Position numbers and translations under genes: made by a program. Below, piece by piece: positions 23,730-36,165 of a stretch of 64,000 nucleotides of DNA. The stretch is taken from NCBI GenBank assembly GCA_030490835.1, contig CM059975.1, forward strand, positions 57,279,174-57,343,173, given 5' to 3'. The number at the start of each line of letters is the position of its first letter. Within the stretch, counting starts at the first letter, position 1. This DNA comes from Annona cherimola. Lineage: Eukaryota > Streptophyta > Magnoliopsida > Magnoliales > Annonaceae. Under the pieces are notes generated by a model. The model was not told the origin of the DNA, made no database searches, and saw only the letters and a program-made list of their open reading frames with translations.

Positions 23730-25444
23730 TGTTGGTCCCGAGTTAATGGAAATTACCTAAGAGGGGAGGGGTGAATTGGGTATTTAAAAAATTTTAAACT
23801 TAAGCAAAAACTTTACCCCGGATTAATTTAGTCCCCTTTATGAAGAAACAGAATGGAAAGCAATATAGTGTAGAGAGCAGAAATAAACATCAACACACAG
23901 GATTTTATAGTGGTTCGGGCAACCTCCCTACTCCACTCTTCCAAGCTCACACCTCTTGTGACTTGGGTTCCACTATGTATTCCGCGAATACAACTAGAGT
24001 CTCCACTCTCTTCTAGATTCTAGCTCTAGAGGGCATATACAACCAGAGCCTCCGCTCTCTTCTAGATTCTAGCTCTAGGGGGCATCAACAATACACAGCA
24101 CAAAGTAGGTGACGAGTTCCACTCTAATCACACACTACTTTGCTTACACTTGTTCTTAGCTACCCAAGTTAAAACAAGTTCAATACAACAATAAGAATAA
24201 AAGAAAGTTTCTACACGTTACTGTTGTGTAGAGGCAGTTTTGACGCAGAGAAGAACTTGTACAGCAGTGTTGATGATTCAATAAGAAGCTCTTGCCAGTT
24301 TGAACTCGAAGTTCTTCTTCTTTATGATGGCTTGATCACTTAATGCTCTTGGAGATAGGAGTTATGCACATTCAATGATTCTCAGCTACCCTCCTCGTTC
24401 ATATTGAATGCCTTTAATAATTGTTGAGGGAATCCGAACGTTTGGAAGTAGGTGGCGAGCATTTAATGCGCCAACATTCAAAAATTTTCCGACCGTTGCG
24501 ACCCAAGTCACAGGTGGAGTCGACTTCGGGTCCGACTTCGCCCAAGTCGCAGACGGAGTCGACTTTGGGTGCGACTTCGCCTGTTCGCAACAACTTCAAG
24601 TTCTAGTCTGGGTCGACTTGGTCCTCGACTTGACCCAAGTCGCAGGTGGAGTCGACTTCAGGTGCGACTTCACCTCGGCAGCTTGCTTGATGAACTTGAA
24701 ATCCTTGGAATGCCTTACTTGCTCGAATCTCTTCATGTTTGGTTGTTCTTCCTTTGATTATACTTAAGATTCTTTAATTCTTCTATCTTAAAGCACATTT
24801 TACTCCATGTCTTGAGTCTTGTGTCTTTGAGTATTGGAATGCATAAGAGAGGTCCAAATGCATAATCTCGATTCTTCATGAGAAATATGCAGCTTTGCTT
24901 TGGTCTTCACTTGATCCTCATTTGATCTTCATTTTCTTTTGAATCTCTTGAATCTATCATTGAGTTATCTTGATCTGCATGTTTCCGTATTGAAGTCGAA
25001 GTCGGAGTCGACTTGATCTGCGACTTCACCCAAGTCACATGCGGAGTCGACTTGGGATGCGACTTCGGCAGCCCTTGTTCTCGGTTTCAACTCTGGACAG
25101 AAATGACGCATCCAAGTCGCGACTGGAGTCGACTTGGTCTGCGACTTCACCCAAGTCGCAAGCGGAGTCGACTTGGGATGCGACTTTGGCACCTCTCATT
25201 CTCGATTTCAACTCTGGAAGGGAATGACGTCTTGAAGTCGCTTCTTGAGTCGACTTAGGGATCGACTTGGCCTAAGTCGAAGCCTGAGTCGACTTAGACA
25301 TCGACTTGACTTGCCATGCTTCATATTCTTCAAATTTATAACCTTAAGTCATTTCCACAAGCATGTTAGTAACCAAAACTTACTCAAATTGATTTGTTAA
25401 TCATCAAAACATAGACTTGGCTTATTTTCCACATATTTTCAGCA
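23730..25444 (-). mobile_element. Solo LTR of Sirevirus-type copia nested in Tekay 1 LTR
   Basis: 1715 bp from TGTTGGTCCCGAG to TTTTCAGCA (one end base changed from the usual CCAACA). Flanks are CCTCT and CCCCT, a 5-bp duplication with one change. The interrupted LTR is continuous across the gap when compared with 58250-58400 (reverse strand). It carries two palindrome clusters and a doubled 50-bp unit (about 23991-24090). No internal element sequence remains. Confidence 0.9.
24498..25305. repeat. Palindromic GTCGAC clusters in nested solo LTR
   Basis: Clusters at about 24498-24675 and 24993-25305 use the same AAGTCGC/GTCGAC/GCGACTT grammar as the other LTRs. One arm reads AAGTCAC and one core GTCGACTTTGG, early signs of decay. 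Confidence 0.87.
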
Positions 25445-26202
25445 CCCCTTTGGTGCGGCCAAGTCGCTAAGATAGGCCTAGGGTCGGCGACGCTTCCCTG
25501 AAATGGGAGAAAGGATGAAAGTGGATGGTTGCGTAGCTAGCTTCTATCCAAAGGAATGCCATGGTTTTAAATAATGCATCACATTATTTATGACATACCC
25601 TAGATGGGTATAAGAAGCATGTTTTAAGATATACCCTCGTGTGGGTATAATGTGGCTTTCCAAGTTATTTTCAATGAAAATGAATTGCACGAAAACCTTA
25701 TAGCTTGCTTATTGAGTTTCAACTCACAGTTTTGTTTTTCCAATCCTAAAGACAGGTGAAGGGACGAACCATGAAAGGAGCACAGGTGAAGATTCAAGAA
25801 AATATTAATTTTTATAAGTTACATGTGTATGAATTTTATGAATTATATGGTTGTATGAATGATGACATTGAATTTTGGGTTTAATGATGTATAAGGATTA
25901 TGACAAGTTTTATGACTATAAATAGCGAAAAAATTTATGGTCATATGTTAAGGTATGAGTTAGCATGAAATGACTAAGTATGGAAATTATGAGATCATAT
26001 GTGTATATTTCAAATGGAATAATGACCTAAAAAGGAATATGATGGAAATTGTATATATGAAATGATATAAACTCCTAAGGAGTTAGGATAAAATGGATAA
26101 ATATCTAATAAGCTCGCCGTGTGACAAGGCAACAATCCTGATCACGTTTACCAATCTATAAATCTTGGAGTAAGGTTGAGATGCTCGAGCTGGGGTGCCA
26201 CA

Positions 26203-27069
26203 GATGTAAAGTTCTTTTCCTAAAAAAATGATAGTGTCAGCTATAGCTAAGAATGGCCCACTTAATACAATTCGGATATGAAGGTCTTGATGTTGTATTA
26301 GCTTTATACCATATATTTTAACTGATTCATAGATGAAAATTGGGATAAAGATAATAATTTGTGTTGATTATTAATTACTTTAGCTTAATTATATGTAAAC
26401 ACTCACGATCGGATGTTGTTTGTGCAAATCAGGAAAATTACATGTGAAATCAGTGATAAAGATGATGATTTAAGGTGCTGAGATGAAAAGTGGAACTTAA
26501 ATGCAAAATCAAGATGCAATTTGGAAGCAAAATAACATGGAAAATGATTTAAAATGTGCCAAAGAAGTACCAACATGGTTCAGAGAGTGTTGGGCTAGAT
26601 AATCCCAAACTTTATGAGCAAAAAGCAGTGTCTAGAGTGCCACATGGTTTGAACCATGTGGATCTGGGTCCAACAAGGTTCTAACCATATGAACCCCTGG
26701 AGTAACTCAGTTTCGTAATTTTCAAGAGACATCTAGATAAACACTTGTTGTATACAAGTTGTGGAACCTTTTAGATTATCTTTGAGCTAGAGTTCAAATC
26801 CAGGCCAGAGAACTCAAAAGCCTAAAGAGAGAAGCGAGGCAGTGTGTTGCTTAGAGCTATTAAGACATCATTGAAGCTTCTAATTCATTAAACTTTCTTT
26901 TCTTCTTTTCCTTAGATTTGATAGACTTGTTTACGATGGATATTAATATAATATAATTTTATGTTTTGATTTCGTTATAAAGATATCTGACTAAACTCAT
27001 ATTTTAGAGTTTAAGATGTAGAATATGACATATGCAGGTGATTGGATTTTAGTTGTTTATGAACAGTTC
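26203..27069 (+). mobile_element. Athila-like LTR relic, left part
   Basis: No ORF is supported in these 867 bp. The block from about 26890 (TTAAACTTTCTTTTCTTC and on to 27069) is similar in order to 34715-34970 in the Athila-like LTR. The sequence continues at 30862 after a solo LTR (TTAATTTAATATCTTGTG matches 34892 onward). I therefore read it as an old LTR of the same broad family. The left limit is uncertain; it directly follows the end of the Tekay 1 LTR. Confidence 0.6.
26640..26661. repeat. Perfect 10-bp-arm palindrome in Athila-like LTR
   Basis: Arms CCACATGGTT and AACCATGTGG are separated by TG. A weaker half-site (GGTTCTAACCATATG) follows about 30 bp on. The position within the LTR is comparable to the GGCGCC palindromes at 34206-34540. 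Confidence 0.85.
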
Positions 27070-30000
27070 TGTGGCACCCCAAACCGAGACGTGACATCCT
27101 TACCTCAGGATCTATCGATTGGTAAATGTGATCAGGATTGTTGCCCTTTCACACGGCGGTCTTATTGGATATTTATCCACTTAAACTTAACTCCTTAGGA
27201 GTTTATATCATTTTATACCTTCAATTTTTATCAAATGCTTTTTTATGCCATTTAATCATAACATAATCCTTCTTCAAAATTGAATAACAATTTAATTATT
27301 ATCATTCATATAACCACTCAACCCTTAGGTTCATACAAAAGTAACTCATAGAAATTCATTCATTCTTGAATCTCCACCTGTGCTCCTTGCCTCCTTCCTT
27401 TCACCTGTCTTTGGGTTTGGAAAACAAAACATGAGTTGAAATTAAACTCAATAAGCAAGTTGTATATTTTTCAGGCAAATTCATTTTCGAAGGCAACATT
27501 CTTTAAAAACATTTCCCTCCATTCAGTAGAGACACTTAGCAAGTGATCAACTACTTGCGGAGCAGAAACATTTTCATAAACCTTTCATAAACATTTCATG
27601 AAAGTCATTCATGAAAAATCATTCACGTAAACCATTCGTAAATCTCAGTTATTGGGCATTTCATAAACATTGGATGTGCAAATTCATCATTTCAATTCAT
27701 GACATTATCCTTCATGTGACGGTACGCTAGTTCGGGGAACCCTCTTTCATGACATGATCTTTTCCATCCTTGGCGCCGGACCTTCCGACCTGGCAACGTC
27801 AAGGGAGACTCCTTGTCCACTTACTACCTCGACTAGCTTACTTGACTTCCATTCCATGCATGACCTTTGATCACCCTGGCATTATATACCTATTACACAT
27901 GACATCTTGTCAGTCTCATGTAGAGAATTCTTTGCACCATCCCTTTGAAACATCATTTAAATCCATGCTTCATCACTTTTCATAAATACTTGCGAAACAG
28001 TAAGCAAATCACTTGTCATAATTGAAATAACATTTCAATACACATTGAAATAAAGGAATGACCATCTTTAAATACCTTAGAAAGCATTTAAAACAAAACT
28101 CATTTAGAAAGCTGCTTGCTTACCTTGCTTGATTAGCTTTTCGTTTCGCTTATCCCTTTGCCTTTGCCTATACATATAAGAATGACATAGCATATATATA
28201 CTTTCTTTTGCTTTCATTCAACTCAGTTTTCCAACCCATTTTCATTAACATACATGATCCATTTGAATTCCAAGCCGGGTGTACATGCATATCATAACTT
28301 ATGCATTATACCATTCATTCCGCCATATGTTTAATACCCATATTTAGGGTACCATTTCCATATATCATTACTTATTCATTAACTATTTATTAGACATCAT
28401 ATGGAAGTTTATTACTTCTATTTATCATTTTTCACATATTTTCCATATTTCACACATTGTGCTCATTCTTAAGCACTTAGTTGCTATCTTAATCCCCAAA
28501 TATTAATCTCAAACTTTGAGATTATCACTAAACAGCAACATCATCTACATTTCTCATCATATTTTTCATGCATTTTTGCATTTTAACAACTTACATAAAC
28601 CATATATCATTTATTCATACCCATCCTTCCATACAAGTTCATTTTTCAACACATACTTATGTGTTTCTTAAACTTTTTCAAAAAAGAAAATTGTATCTCA
28701 ATTCAACATGATTAAACCCATTAATTAACACATAATTTAGGTTTTATTTCTGAAATTTTAATCCATTTATCATAGGGTTCCCAAAATAGCAACTTTAGAA
28801 CCCGTTTTTCGTTGTTTCAATGCTCTCTTTAGCAACATGGTCTAAACAGATTTTTAATCCAAATTTTCTATCCTTAAACCATAATTTTATTAACCCAAAT
28901 TTAGGGTATTAACACATATTTGAATCCCATAATTAAATGGTTTCCATACAGCAACTTTCATATACATCTTGGGTACCCTTTGCACCCCTCTTTGGACATC
29001 CCTTTGCATATCTTCAACAAATCATATTTAGGGTAATCTTGTTTACCTATAATAGGTTAAACCCTCATAATCACTTATTTATATCCCATTATAAGTCAAA
29101 TTCCATCACAAAAACCTGTAATTTAACATTTATCTTGATTTATTCCTTAAGCTGTCCATAATGCTGAATTCAGGCACACTGAATTCTCAAAATCTTGAAT
29201 TAATATCAAATCACGTATTTTTGACCTGAAATTTCTACCATACCTTAATAAATACATTAAGTAACCAAAATAAATATTTCCAGCATTAAATATTTAGTAT
29301 TTATATTTATTTTGGTATTTTTACTCTGCTGGATGGCAGAAACCCTTTTTAGACAGCCTGAACACGTAAATTATGGGGTATATTTATACCCATAAAAACC
29401 TAATTTTTATTTTTTTATGTGATATTAAATATTTCTTATATATCTTTTAAAATATTCTTCCCAAAATTACTTGTATAAAAATTATTACAAATCATTTGGT
29501 GCAGCTGATCCTGACACCCATGCAACCATGTTCAGGTTTCTTTTCCCGGATTTTTAATTTGCAACTTGATTATTATTTTAAGCCAAAAATTGGATCTTTC
29601 CTTATTGACCACATCATGAGTATTTCCACAAATTTTCATGCTAAAAATCGTTCATTAACTATTTCTTCCATATTTTCCTTTCCAGGTCCAGATTTGCTAC
29701 ACATGAGTGTAGATTAGATGATATGGGCTGATTAATCCCCAATTAAACTTTATAAATCAACTCATTTAACTAAAAATATTTAATATTTGAAACATGTTCC
29801 TTAAGATGTCTTTTATGACTCAAAACCATGATTCCAAATCAAGAAGAAAACTTGGAAATTGGAAGGCTTAAACTCAACGGGTACTTACCCGATTTAGTTT
29901 AATCTTTGCCCCGAGCTTCCCGAGCTTTTCCTTCCCTTTTTCTTTCTTCTTTTCCTTCTCTTTTCTCCCTTTCCTTGCTTCTGTGGTCGTGTGAGGCTTG

Positions 30001-30856
30001 CTGGATTTTTGAATAATTTTTTCTCCGCTTAGTTTCCTCTCTTCTCTCTCTCCTTCTCTCTCTTTCTCTTTCCTTCTCTCCCTCCTTTTCCCCCTGCTGG
30101 AATGTCCAGATCTTTCTGCCCCTCTTTCCTCTTTTATTTTCCCCTTTTCTTGGTGCTCAAGCAACCCATAGGGTATTTAAGTAATTTCCATTTTCCACCT
30201 TCCCAAATTACGCTCATTGCAACGCCCATGAAGCTTCCCACCTTGACTTGCATTTAATGGCTTTCGTATTTTTGTGATTAAGCAAATACTATGATAATTA
30301 GCTTAATCCATTCCTACCATATCGTTTTTCATATCGTTTTATCCATCTTTCTCAAGTTTCGTCTCAAACCGAGTTTTCTAACTCCACTTATGATCACTTG
30401 AATTTATCTTTTAGAGTGTAGGCTAAAAATAATTAATTATTGCCTTAATCCCATCATGATTTTCATAATCCAATCCATTCAAAAGATTGGGCCCACCATC
30501 ATGAGCTTACCATTCAAATTATATCGAAATCCGCCTTGTAAGCGTCAAGTCATGAATTTTCTATCATTTTTCATCTTAATTATGTAATTACACTTTAATC
30601 TCCATAAATTAAATTATGGTAATTAACATGATTATTCATGACACATTTTCACCTTTCAATCCTCGTTAAGCCCCTTGGGTCATACCGACTCACTTTGGGC
30701 TCCGACGATTAAATTTTTAATCACCATTCTTAATTGAACCCTAATTGTAAAATATCATTAATCATAAAATCATCCAAAATTTATTCAAGGCATACATGTA
30801 TCATAATTACATGCCAAATGCCTTCATATGAGTCCTACTTGGATCCGGGTATCACA
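27070..30856 (-). mobile_element. Solo Tekay-type LTR (3.8 kb)
   Basis: On the plus strand it begins TGTGGCACCCCAAACC and ends GGGTATCACA, the reverse complement of the TGTGATACCCGGA...GGGGTGCCACA LTR family. The target duplication AGTTC is perfect (27065-27069 and 30857-30861). No element coding sequence is present. A strongly pyrimidine-rich plus strand (about 29910-30140) corresponds to the purine tract seen in the other copies and explains a spurious low-complexity open frame there. Confidence 0.92.
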
Positions 30857-30861
30857 AGTTC

Positions 30862-31444
30862 TTTATATTAATTTAATATCTTGTGTTCTTAATGTTTGTT
30901 TTGTGTATGAGCCTGTATCAGAACATAATTTCATATATTAGGTGATGAAACTGAGAGGTGAAAATTGAATATACAAAAATTGAGATATTAAACCTGGAAA
31001 TCTAAAATATGAGAATTGCATGTTGACCTTGAGAAATCCTATGGAATACTACATAACTTAGTGAATTCTAATTAATTTAATCTCATTACTAATAAGTAGT
31101 TAAGAAGGTTAGAATACATCTTGCATGTCTCGAAAGAGGATGTGAGATCAATTTAGAGTTTGTTCTTCTTTAACATAACATATTCGGATTAAATAAGTGA
31201 ACTGATTATCCCATGCAGAATGTTGCATATGAAATCCTAGATCCTAAATCATCTCATCCTAGATTTTCAATCTTTGTTCGTTGTTTTTGAGATTTGCTTT
31301 TCTTCTTTTTATACTTTCATCTTAATTTCCCTTCTTGTTAGTTATAAGGTGTTTAAATAATGACATTTCAAGTTCTGAATTCCTTGTAGGATTGATCTTA
31401 TTAAGTATAGTTTATAACCTGTGCACTTGTAGAGAGACACAACA
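30862..31444 (+). mobile_element. Athila-like LTR relic, right part
   Basis: This continues the relic from 27069. TTAATTTAATATCTTGTG and CATATATTAGGTGATG match 34892-34968. The end, GACACAACA, sits just before a degraded Athila-type primer site. No coding sequence. Confidence 0.65.
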
Positions 31445-31448
31445 AGTA

Positions 31449-31470
31449 TTTTGGCACCATTATTAGGAAA
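31449..31470 (+). other. Degraded Athila-type primer binding site
   Basis: TTTTGGCACCATTATTAGGA resembles the TTGGCGCCGTTGCCGGGGA site of Athila-type elements with several transitions. The intact counterpart is at 37941. Its place between LTR end and gag supports the reading. Confidence 0.65.
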
Positions 31471-31639
31471 TTTGACATTACTTATGACTTTATTTTATTT
31501 GGGCACTTTCTTTTGATATCTTTTTATCCTTCTTCTTTGATTTTCTTTCTTTCTAAATTTGCACACGGTGCTTTATTCTACTATTGATTCATTAATATTG
31601 TATGTACCCACATAAAGTTTTGCTAAATAAGTAGTTTAA

Positions 31640-32105
31640 AAACTCTCCACTGTAGATCCTGAGATCGAGCAAACTTTTAGGAAGAGAGTTCATGAATACC
31701 AATAATAGCAATCTTCTTTAAAGCAGACTTCGTGTCAGCAAGAACTCATGATAGATAGAAATAACCCAGCACAGCAGGAACATGTAGAGGATCAAGCGCA
31801 AAATAACAACCCACCTAGAAGAATGACCTTGACTGATCTCCACCGTCTAAGACCAATAGGCTTTAAGTCTTGTATTATCAAATCCAAAATCTAGATGAGA
31901 AACTTTGAACTTAAATTAGGTCTCATCTAGATGGTACAATAAGACTAGTTTATAAGATTCCCATCTAAGAATCCAAATGTTCATAACACTAAATTCCTAC
32001 AACTATGCAACACAATTAGTTCAGGGATTCCTTAGAGAAATTATTCATCTTCAGCTCTTCCCATTTCTCTACGTGATAGGGTGAGCGAGTGGATTGTGAA
32101 CTCAA
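31640..32105 (+). pseudogene. Athila/Tat-type gag fragment
   Basis: Conceptual reading across several stops and shifts gives the conserved gag start (PEIEQTFRKRVHEYQ), a polar linker ending in NNPP, and FELKLGLI...FLQLCNTI and LPISLRDRVSEW, the hallmark order of Athila/Tat gag N-terminal regions. It breaks off at about 32105, where a copia relic begins. The region 31471-31639 is leader without recognisable coding. Confidence 0.78.
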
Positions 32106-32500
32106 CTAGTCAAGTTGCAAATCATGGCATATATGCAAGTTTTGATGATTAACAATCCAAATTTGAGAGTGATAATTACTATTGTTGTCGATTTGTTGAT
32201 TGAAGTCAAAGCATTGAAATTCAAGAGAAAACAGCTCAAGTTGCATAGCCAAGTCGACTCCAATATCGACTTGATTCAAGACAATACCCAAGTTGACTCC
32301 AGCTATCAACTTAGTGTGGTATCGATGAAGATTGCGACTTGGGTGAAGTCACAATCGAAGTCAACTCAAGTATGCAACTTGGGAGCCTGTAGACAGTAAA
32401 ATTTCGTCGACTCAAATTAGAGCACTGAAGTCGCACCCAAAGTCAACTTTACCCTGTGACTTGGATGAAGTTGGATGTTAAGCTTAAGCATAGCTTGTCA
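32106..32500 (+). repeat. Old, decayed Sirevirus-type LTR fragment
   Basis: TTTTGATGATTAACAA near 32142 matches the start region of the solo LTR at 4467, followed by a palindrome array (about 32248-32475) in which many GTCGAC cores read GTTGAC or GTCAAC. It is the most decayed copy of the array in the window. Confidence 0.78.
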
Positions 32501-32812
32501 TATATTAAACTGAGTTATTATTAAAGCTATTTTGAAAAAGACCCCATATGAGCTATGAAAAGGTGGAAAGCCAAACATATTATATTTTATGCTTTTAGTT
32601 TTATATGTTATGTGTTGAACAATGGCAAGGACAATCTTGGCAAATTAGATGCCAAGAGTGCTGAAGTAGTAAAAGAATCTATACATGTTATTTTTGATGA
32701 ATTTAATTCAACTCCAAATAAGAAGGATGAGCTTAGTAGTGTAGATAATCTATCAAACGACCTTAAGAAACTGCAAATGAAAAAGAAAGGGGGAAAAGAG
32801 CTCAAATAGGAT
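32501..32812 (+). pseudogene. copia integrase C-terminal fragment
   Basis: This reads KKTPYEL, then after a shift VLNNGKDNLGKLDAKSAEVV and KESIHVIFDEFN, matching 6590-6790 and 10868-10900 of copia 1 (opposite strand). It spans the very site where the plastid insert sits in copia 1 and so shows what the uninterrupted gene looked like. It has a stop in place of the W of ELWKG and a deletion between AEV and VKESIHV. Confidence 0.82.
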
Positions 32813-32854
32813 ATAGAATATCAAAAATTAGACTAAAAGATAAGTTAAGATAAT

Positions 32855-33925
32855 TGTGATACTCGGACCCAAGTAGGACTCATATGAAGGAATTAGGCAT
32901 GTAATTATGATACACGTATGCCTTGAATGATTTATGGATAATTTTATGATTTAATGATATTTTGCAATTAGGGTTCAATTAAGAATGGTGATTAAAGTTA
33001 ATCGTTGGAGCCCAAAGTGAGTCAATATGACTAAAGTGGATTAATGAGGATTGGAAAATGATAATTTGTCATGAATAATTATGATAATTATCATGATTTA
33101 ATTAATGGAGATTAGAATGAAAATTATGGAATTATGATAATATATATATTCGAAAATTCATAACTTGACTCCTACAAGGCGGAATGAGACGAAATTTGAA
33201 AGGTAAGCACATGATTTTGTACCCAATCTTATGGACGGATTGGATTATGAAAATTACGATGGGATTAGGATGATAATTATTTATTTTCATCCCAAATCCA
33301 AAAGATAAATTCAAGTGGTCATAAGTAGAGTTAGAAAACTCGGTTTGAGATGAAACTTAAGAGAGATAGATAAAAAGATATGATGAATGATATGGTAAGA
33401 GTGGATTAAGCTAATTATTAAGGGATTTTCTTAATCACTACAAGACGAAACACATTTATGGGAGAAAAGATAAAAAAATTAATGCATGAACCAAGGTGGA
33501 AACCATGGACGTTGAAGAGCATCAAAATCTGATTTTTTGGACTTTTTAAAAATCCAAAAATTACATGTAAATGGGTTATGACCTAGGGAAGTTAATGTAT
33601 GGTAGATTGAGGTGCATTTAATGCATAAAATGCCAAACTAAAGGGCTGCCATGTGAGATGTTGCAAGTGGACAGCTTGATATCCCATTAATGTTTTGATT
33701 TTATGGATTTTATGGAATATAAATCATGTAATTTACTTGGAGGTGGTTGTGCCACATTGCTTAAGGGATAAGGGGGTCTTAATAAGGTCATTTTAATGAA
33801 GTCAAATAGGGAATTAATTGCTGGAAAATTCCAGCAACTTTCTAAGGGACTTAACGTGCAAGGAAGAAAGGAAAGAGAGAGGAAAAAGGAGAGGGGAGAA
33901 AAATTTTCCAAGGACCAGCTGCTGT
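32855..33925 (+). repeat. Tekay-type LTR, left part (probably Tekay 3 5' LTR)
   Basis: It starts TGTGATACTCGGACCC and follows 55800-56842 closely, including the purine-rich tract near 33860-33900 and the block GGACCAGCTGCTGTG, where similarity stops abruptly. It may be the first half of the LTR that ends at 43267, split by the Athila-like element; that pairing is an inference because no matching duplication is visible at the two breaks. Confidence 0.8.
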
Positions 33926-34205
33926 GTGATAATTGGAAATTAATAGTATATTATGTAGGCATTTTATACCAATTTTATGGGGAATTATTTGAGTTCAATA
34001 TGAATTTTGGTTTAAAATGTGATTTTTGCATCAATTGGTTGTTGAACATGAATTTTAAGATATTTAATAACTTTCATAATCTTTTAGCTTGAAATTTCAT
34101 TCACCCCATTCTATTCTTTTTTCTAAGGGAATTCAAACAAGAAGAAATAGGGAACACTTAAGAGTTGATGGATGGAAGAAAAGAGAAACCAAAGCAAGCA
34201 AGAGT

Positions 34206-34540
34206 GTCGACGCCTAGGCGTCGACTAGTGGCGCCCAGGCGCCACCCTACAGGCCCGTGCTATAATCTCCAACACCACACTTCAGTCTGCTTCCAGAAAA
34301 TTGGCGCCTAAGCGCCACTTCACCAACCTGCTGAAAAGTCCAGAAGGGTTTTGGGGATCACAAGGTAGAATTACTTCTAGAGAGTTGGCGCTTAGGCGCC
34401 AAATAGGGGCGCCCCGACGCCATTTCTCCACCTTCAAGCAAGTTACGAACACACTCAATCAGCAGGTTTTCAGCAAATTGGTGCCTACGCGCCGAACAGG
34501 TGGCGCCTCGGCGCCAATACGCAAAACTGCGTACGACTGC
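34206..34540. repeat. GC-rich palindrome cluster (GTCGAC, GGCGCC)
   Basis: GTCGACGCCTAGGCGTCGAC (34206-34225) is a perfect 20-bp palindrome. GTGGCGCC-CA-GGCGCCAC follows at 34228-34245, then several TTGGCGCC/GGCGCCAA pairs near 34302, 34385, 34405, 34480 and 34500. The cluster ends about 50 bp before a TATA-like box at 34567. Sequence is unrelated to the copia arrays but the architecture is the same. Confidence 0.85.
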
Positions 34541-35175
34541 GAGCGGCTGGCTTGTTTCAAGGGGTGTATAAATACCCAATTAGGGTTCCGAAGGAGGAGG
34601 ATTTGGAGGCCGTTTTTAAGACAGAGAAAGAGAGATAGAGAGAGGTGGAGAGCACAGGCGAGAGGAGAACCGGCGAGTTGCGTGGGGCGACTAACACATC
34701 ATCGGAGCTCTAAACTAATAAACTTTTCTTTTATTTGTTTTTATTATCTTGTTTAAGATGAGATGTTATGTTAATTCTCTGTTGGACTTAAACATGCTGG
34801 GCTAAACCCTTAATCTAGGGTTTAGGATGTAGCATGAGTACAGTGTAGCGTGGTGTGGATGTTAATTTATTTATGATGGATATTGTTGTTAATTTAATAT
34901 CTTGTGATTTTAATGCTTGCTTTGTACATTGGCCCGTACTTTAGCATAATTCCATATATTAGGTGATGGAACTGTGAAACCCCAACTTAAGGAGGATTTA
35001 ATGTGTGCATTGAACATGTACATGTGACTTATATATGATTAAATGGAATTGTTGGATGATTTTAGGAATTTATGATATGTTGCAATTAGGGTTCAATTAA
35101 GAATGGTGATTAAAAATTTAATCGCCGGAGCCCAAATGAGTCAAGGTGACTAAAGGGGCATAATGAGGATTAAAA
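34331..35175 (+). repeat. Direct duplication, copy A (845 bp)
   Basis: It matches 36166-37010 without length change and with only about ten substitutions by eye. It starts CTGAAAAGTCCAGAAGG and spans part of the palindrome cluster, the TATA-like box, the leader and the first 203 bp of the inserted Tekay-like LTR. Confidence 0.92.
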
Positions 35176-36165
35176 CATGCTAATGTTACATGAATATTTA
35201 GTTTAATTTCCATGATTTAATTAATGGAGATTAAAGTGGAAATTATGGAATTATGTTGGAAAACACTAAAAAATTCATAACTCAACGCTTGTAAGGCAGA
35301 TTCAAATGAAATTTGAGATGGAAGTTGATGATGTTGGGCTTGGTATTATGGAATTATTGGGTTATAAAAATCCTTGATGAAATTGGTTTAATGATTTATT
35401 AATCATATCTCAATTCCAACCATTAATTTCAAACGGCTATAACTTGAGCTAGGAAAATCGGATTAAGATGAAATTTGAAACGGTTGAATCAAATTATGAG
35501 ATGCACATTTTGGAAGGTTTAGATTAAGAAAATTATGTTGGAAAAATATCAGAATTGAAAAAGGTGTATACAGTTGACTTTTACACCTCAAAAGTACCAT
35601 GCATTTAAGGCAAAAGGTGCATGAATTGAATGCAAATTTGAATGGACCAAATAGGTGTCAAATGTAGGTGAAATACAGGTCATTTTATTCTTAAAAATGT
35701 GAGAAAATTCGCGGTTTATGCTGCTGGAATTAATGAGCTAGAGGTGAGCTCAAAGGGAGCTAGGCAAGGTGGCAATGCATGGACGTTCCAAGCAGTTGCT
35801 GTTTGGATTTTTGTGAATTTTTATTTTATAAATAATGCACATAAATAGCTGAAATGTTGGGATGTATAAATAACCATTTAATTATGTGGAAAAAATTCAA
35901 GAAAAATCGTGAATTGCAGCTGCCATGAAAGGTGGAAAAAATGGACAGCTTGTTTACACATGTGGACGTCCCATGATTGATGCTGTTGTAATGATTTTTA
36001 TTAATTTTTTTAAACACCAAATTAATATATGAATTAAAGTTTAATGAGGTGTATAATTTACCCTTGAATTAGGATTGATAAAAAAAGAAAAATTTCTGGA
36101 AATAAAAGGCAGCAAGGGACGTGAATGGAGAGATAGGTGGACGGTCTTAATGCATGCAGATTTTT
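34973..36165 (+). repeat. Tekay-like LTR fragment nested in the Athila-like LTR
   Basis: It starts TGTGAAACCCCAAC and carries the family blocks GCAATTAGGGTTCAATTAAG and AATCGCCGGAGCCCAA, diverged from 32855 and 55800. It stops at the start of duplication copy B. The first 203 bp recur at 36808-37010. No ORF is supported. Confidence 0.78.

Larger units (their letters stand above)
21127..26202 (+). repeat. 3' LTR of Tekay element 1 (with nested solo LTR)
   Basis: It starts TGTAATACTCAGACCC right after the PPT and ends GGGGTGCCACA. Without the nested copia LTR (23730-25444 plus the duplication) it is about 3.36 kb, close to the 3787 bp of the related solo LTR at 27070. It is AT-rich and non-coding; landmarks are TTGCAATTAGGG near 21236, a purine-rich tract near 21730-21800, and a U5-side block with CCTAAGGAGTT and GTTTACCAATC shared with the other copies. 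The 5' LTR lies before the window. Confidence 0.87.

Noticed and set aside
29874..30164. 96-codon Lys/Glu/Arg-rich frame on the minus strand
   Set aside because: Low-complexity translation of the purine tract in a solo LTR; no start context or partner gene.
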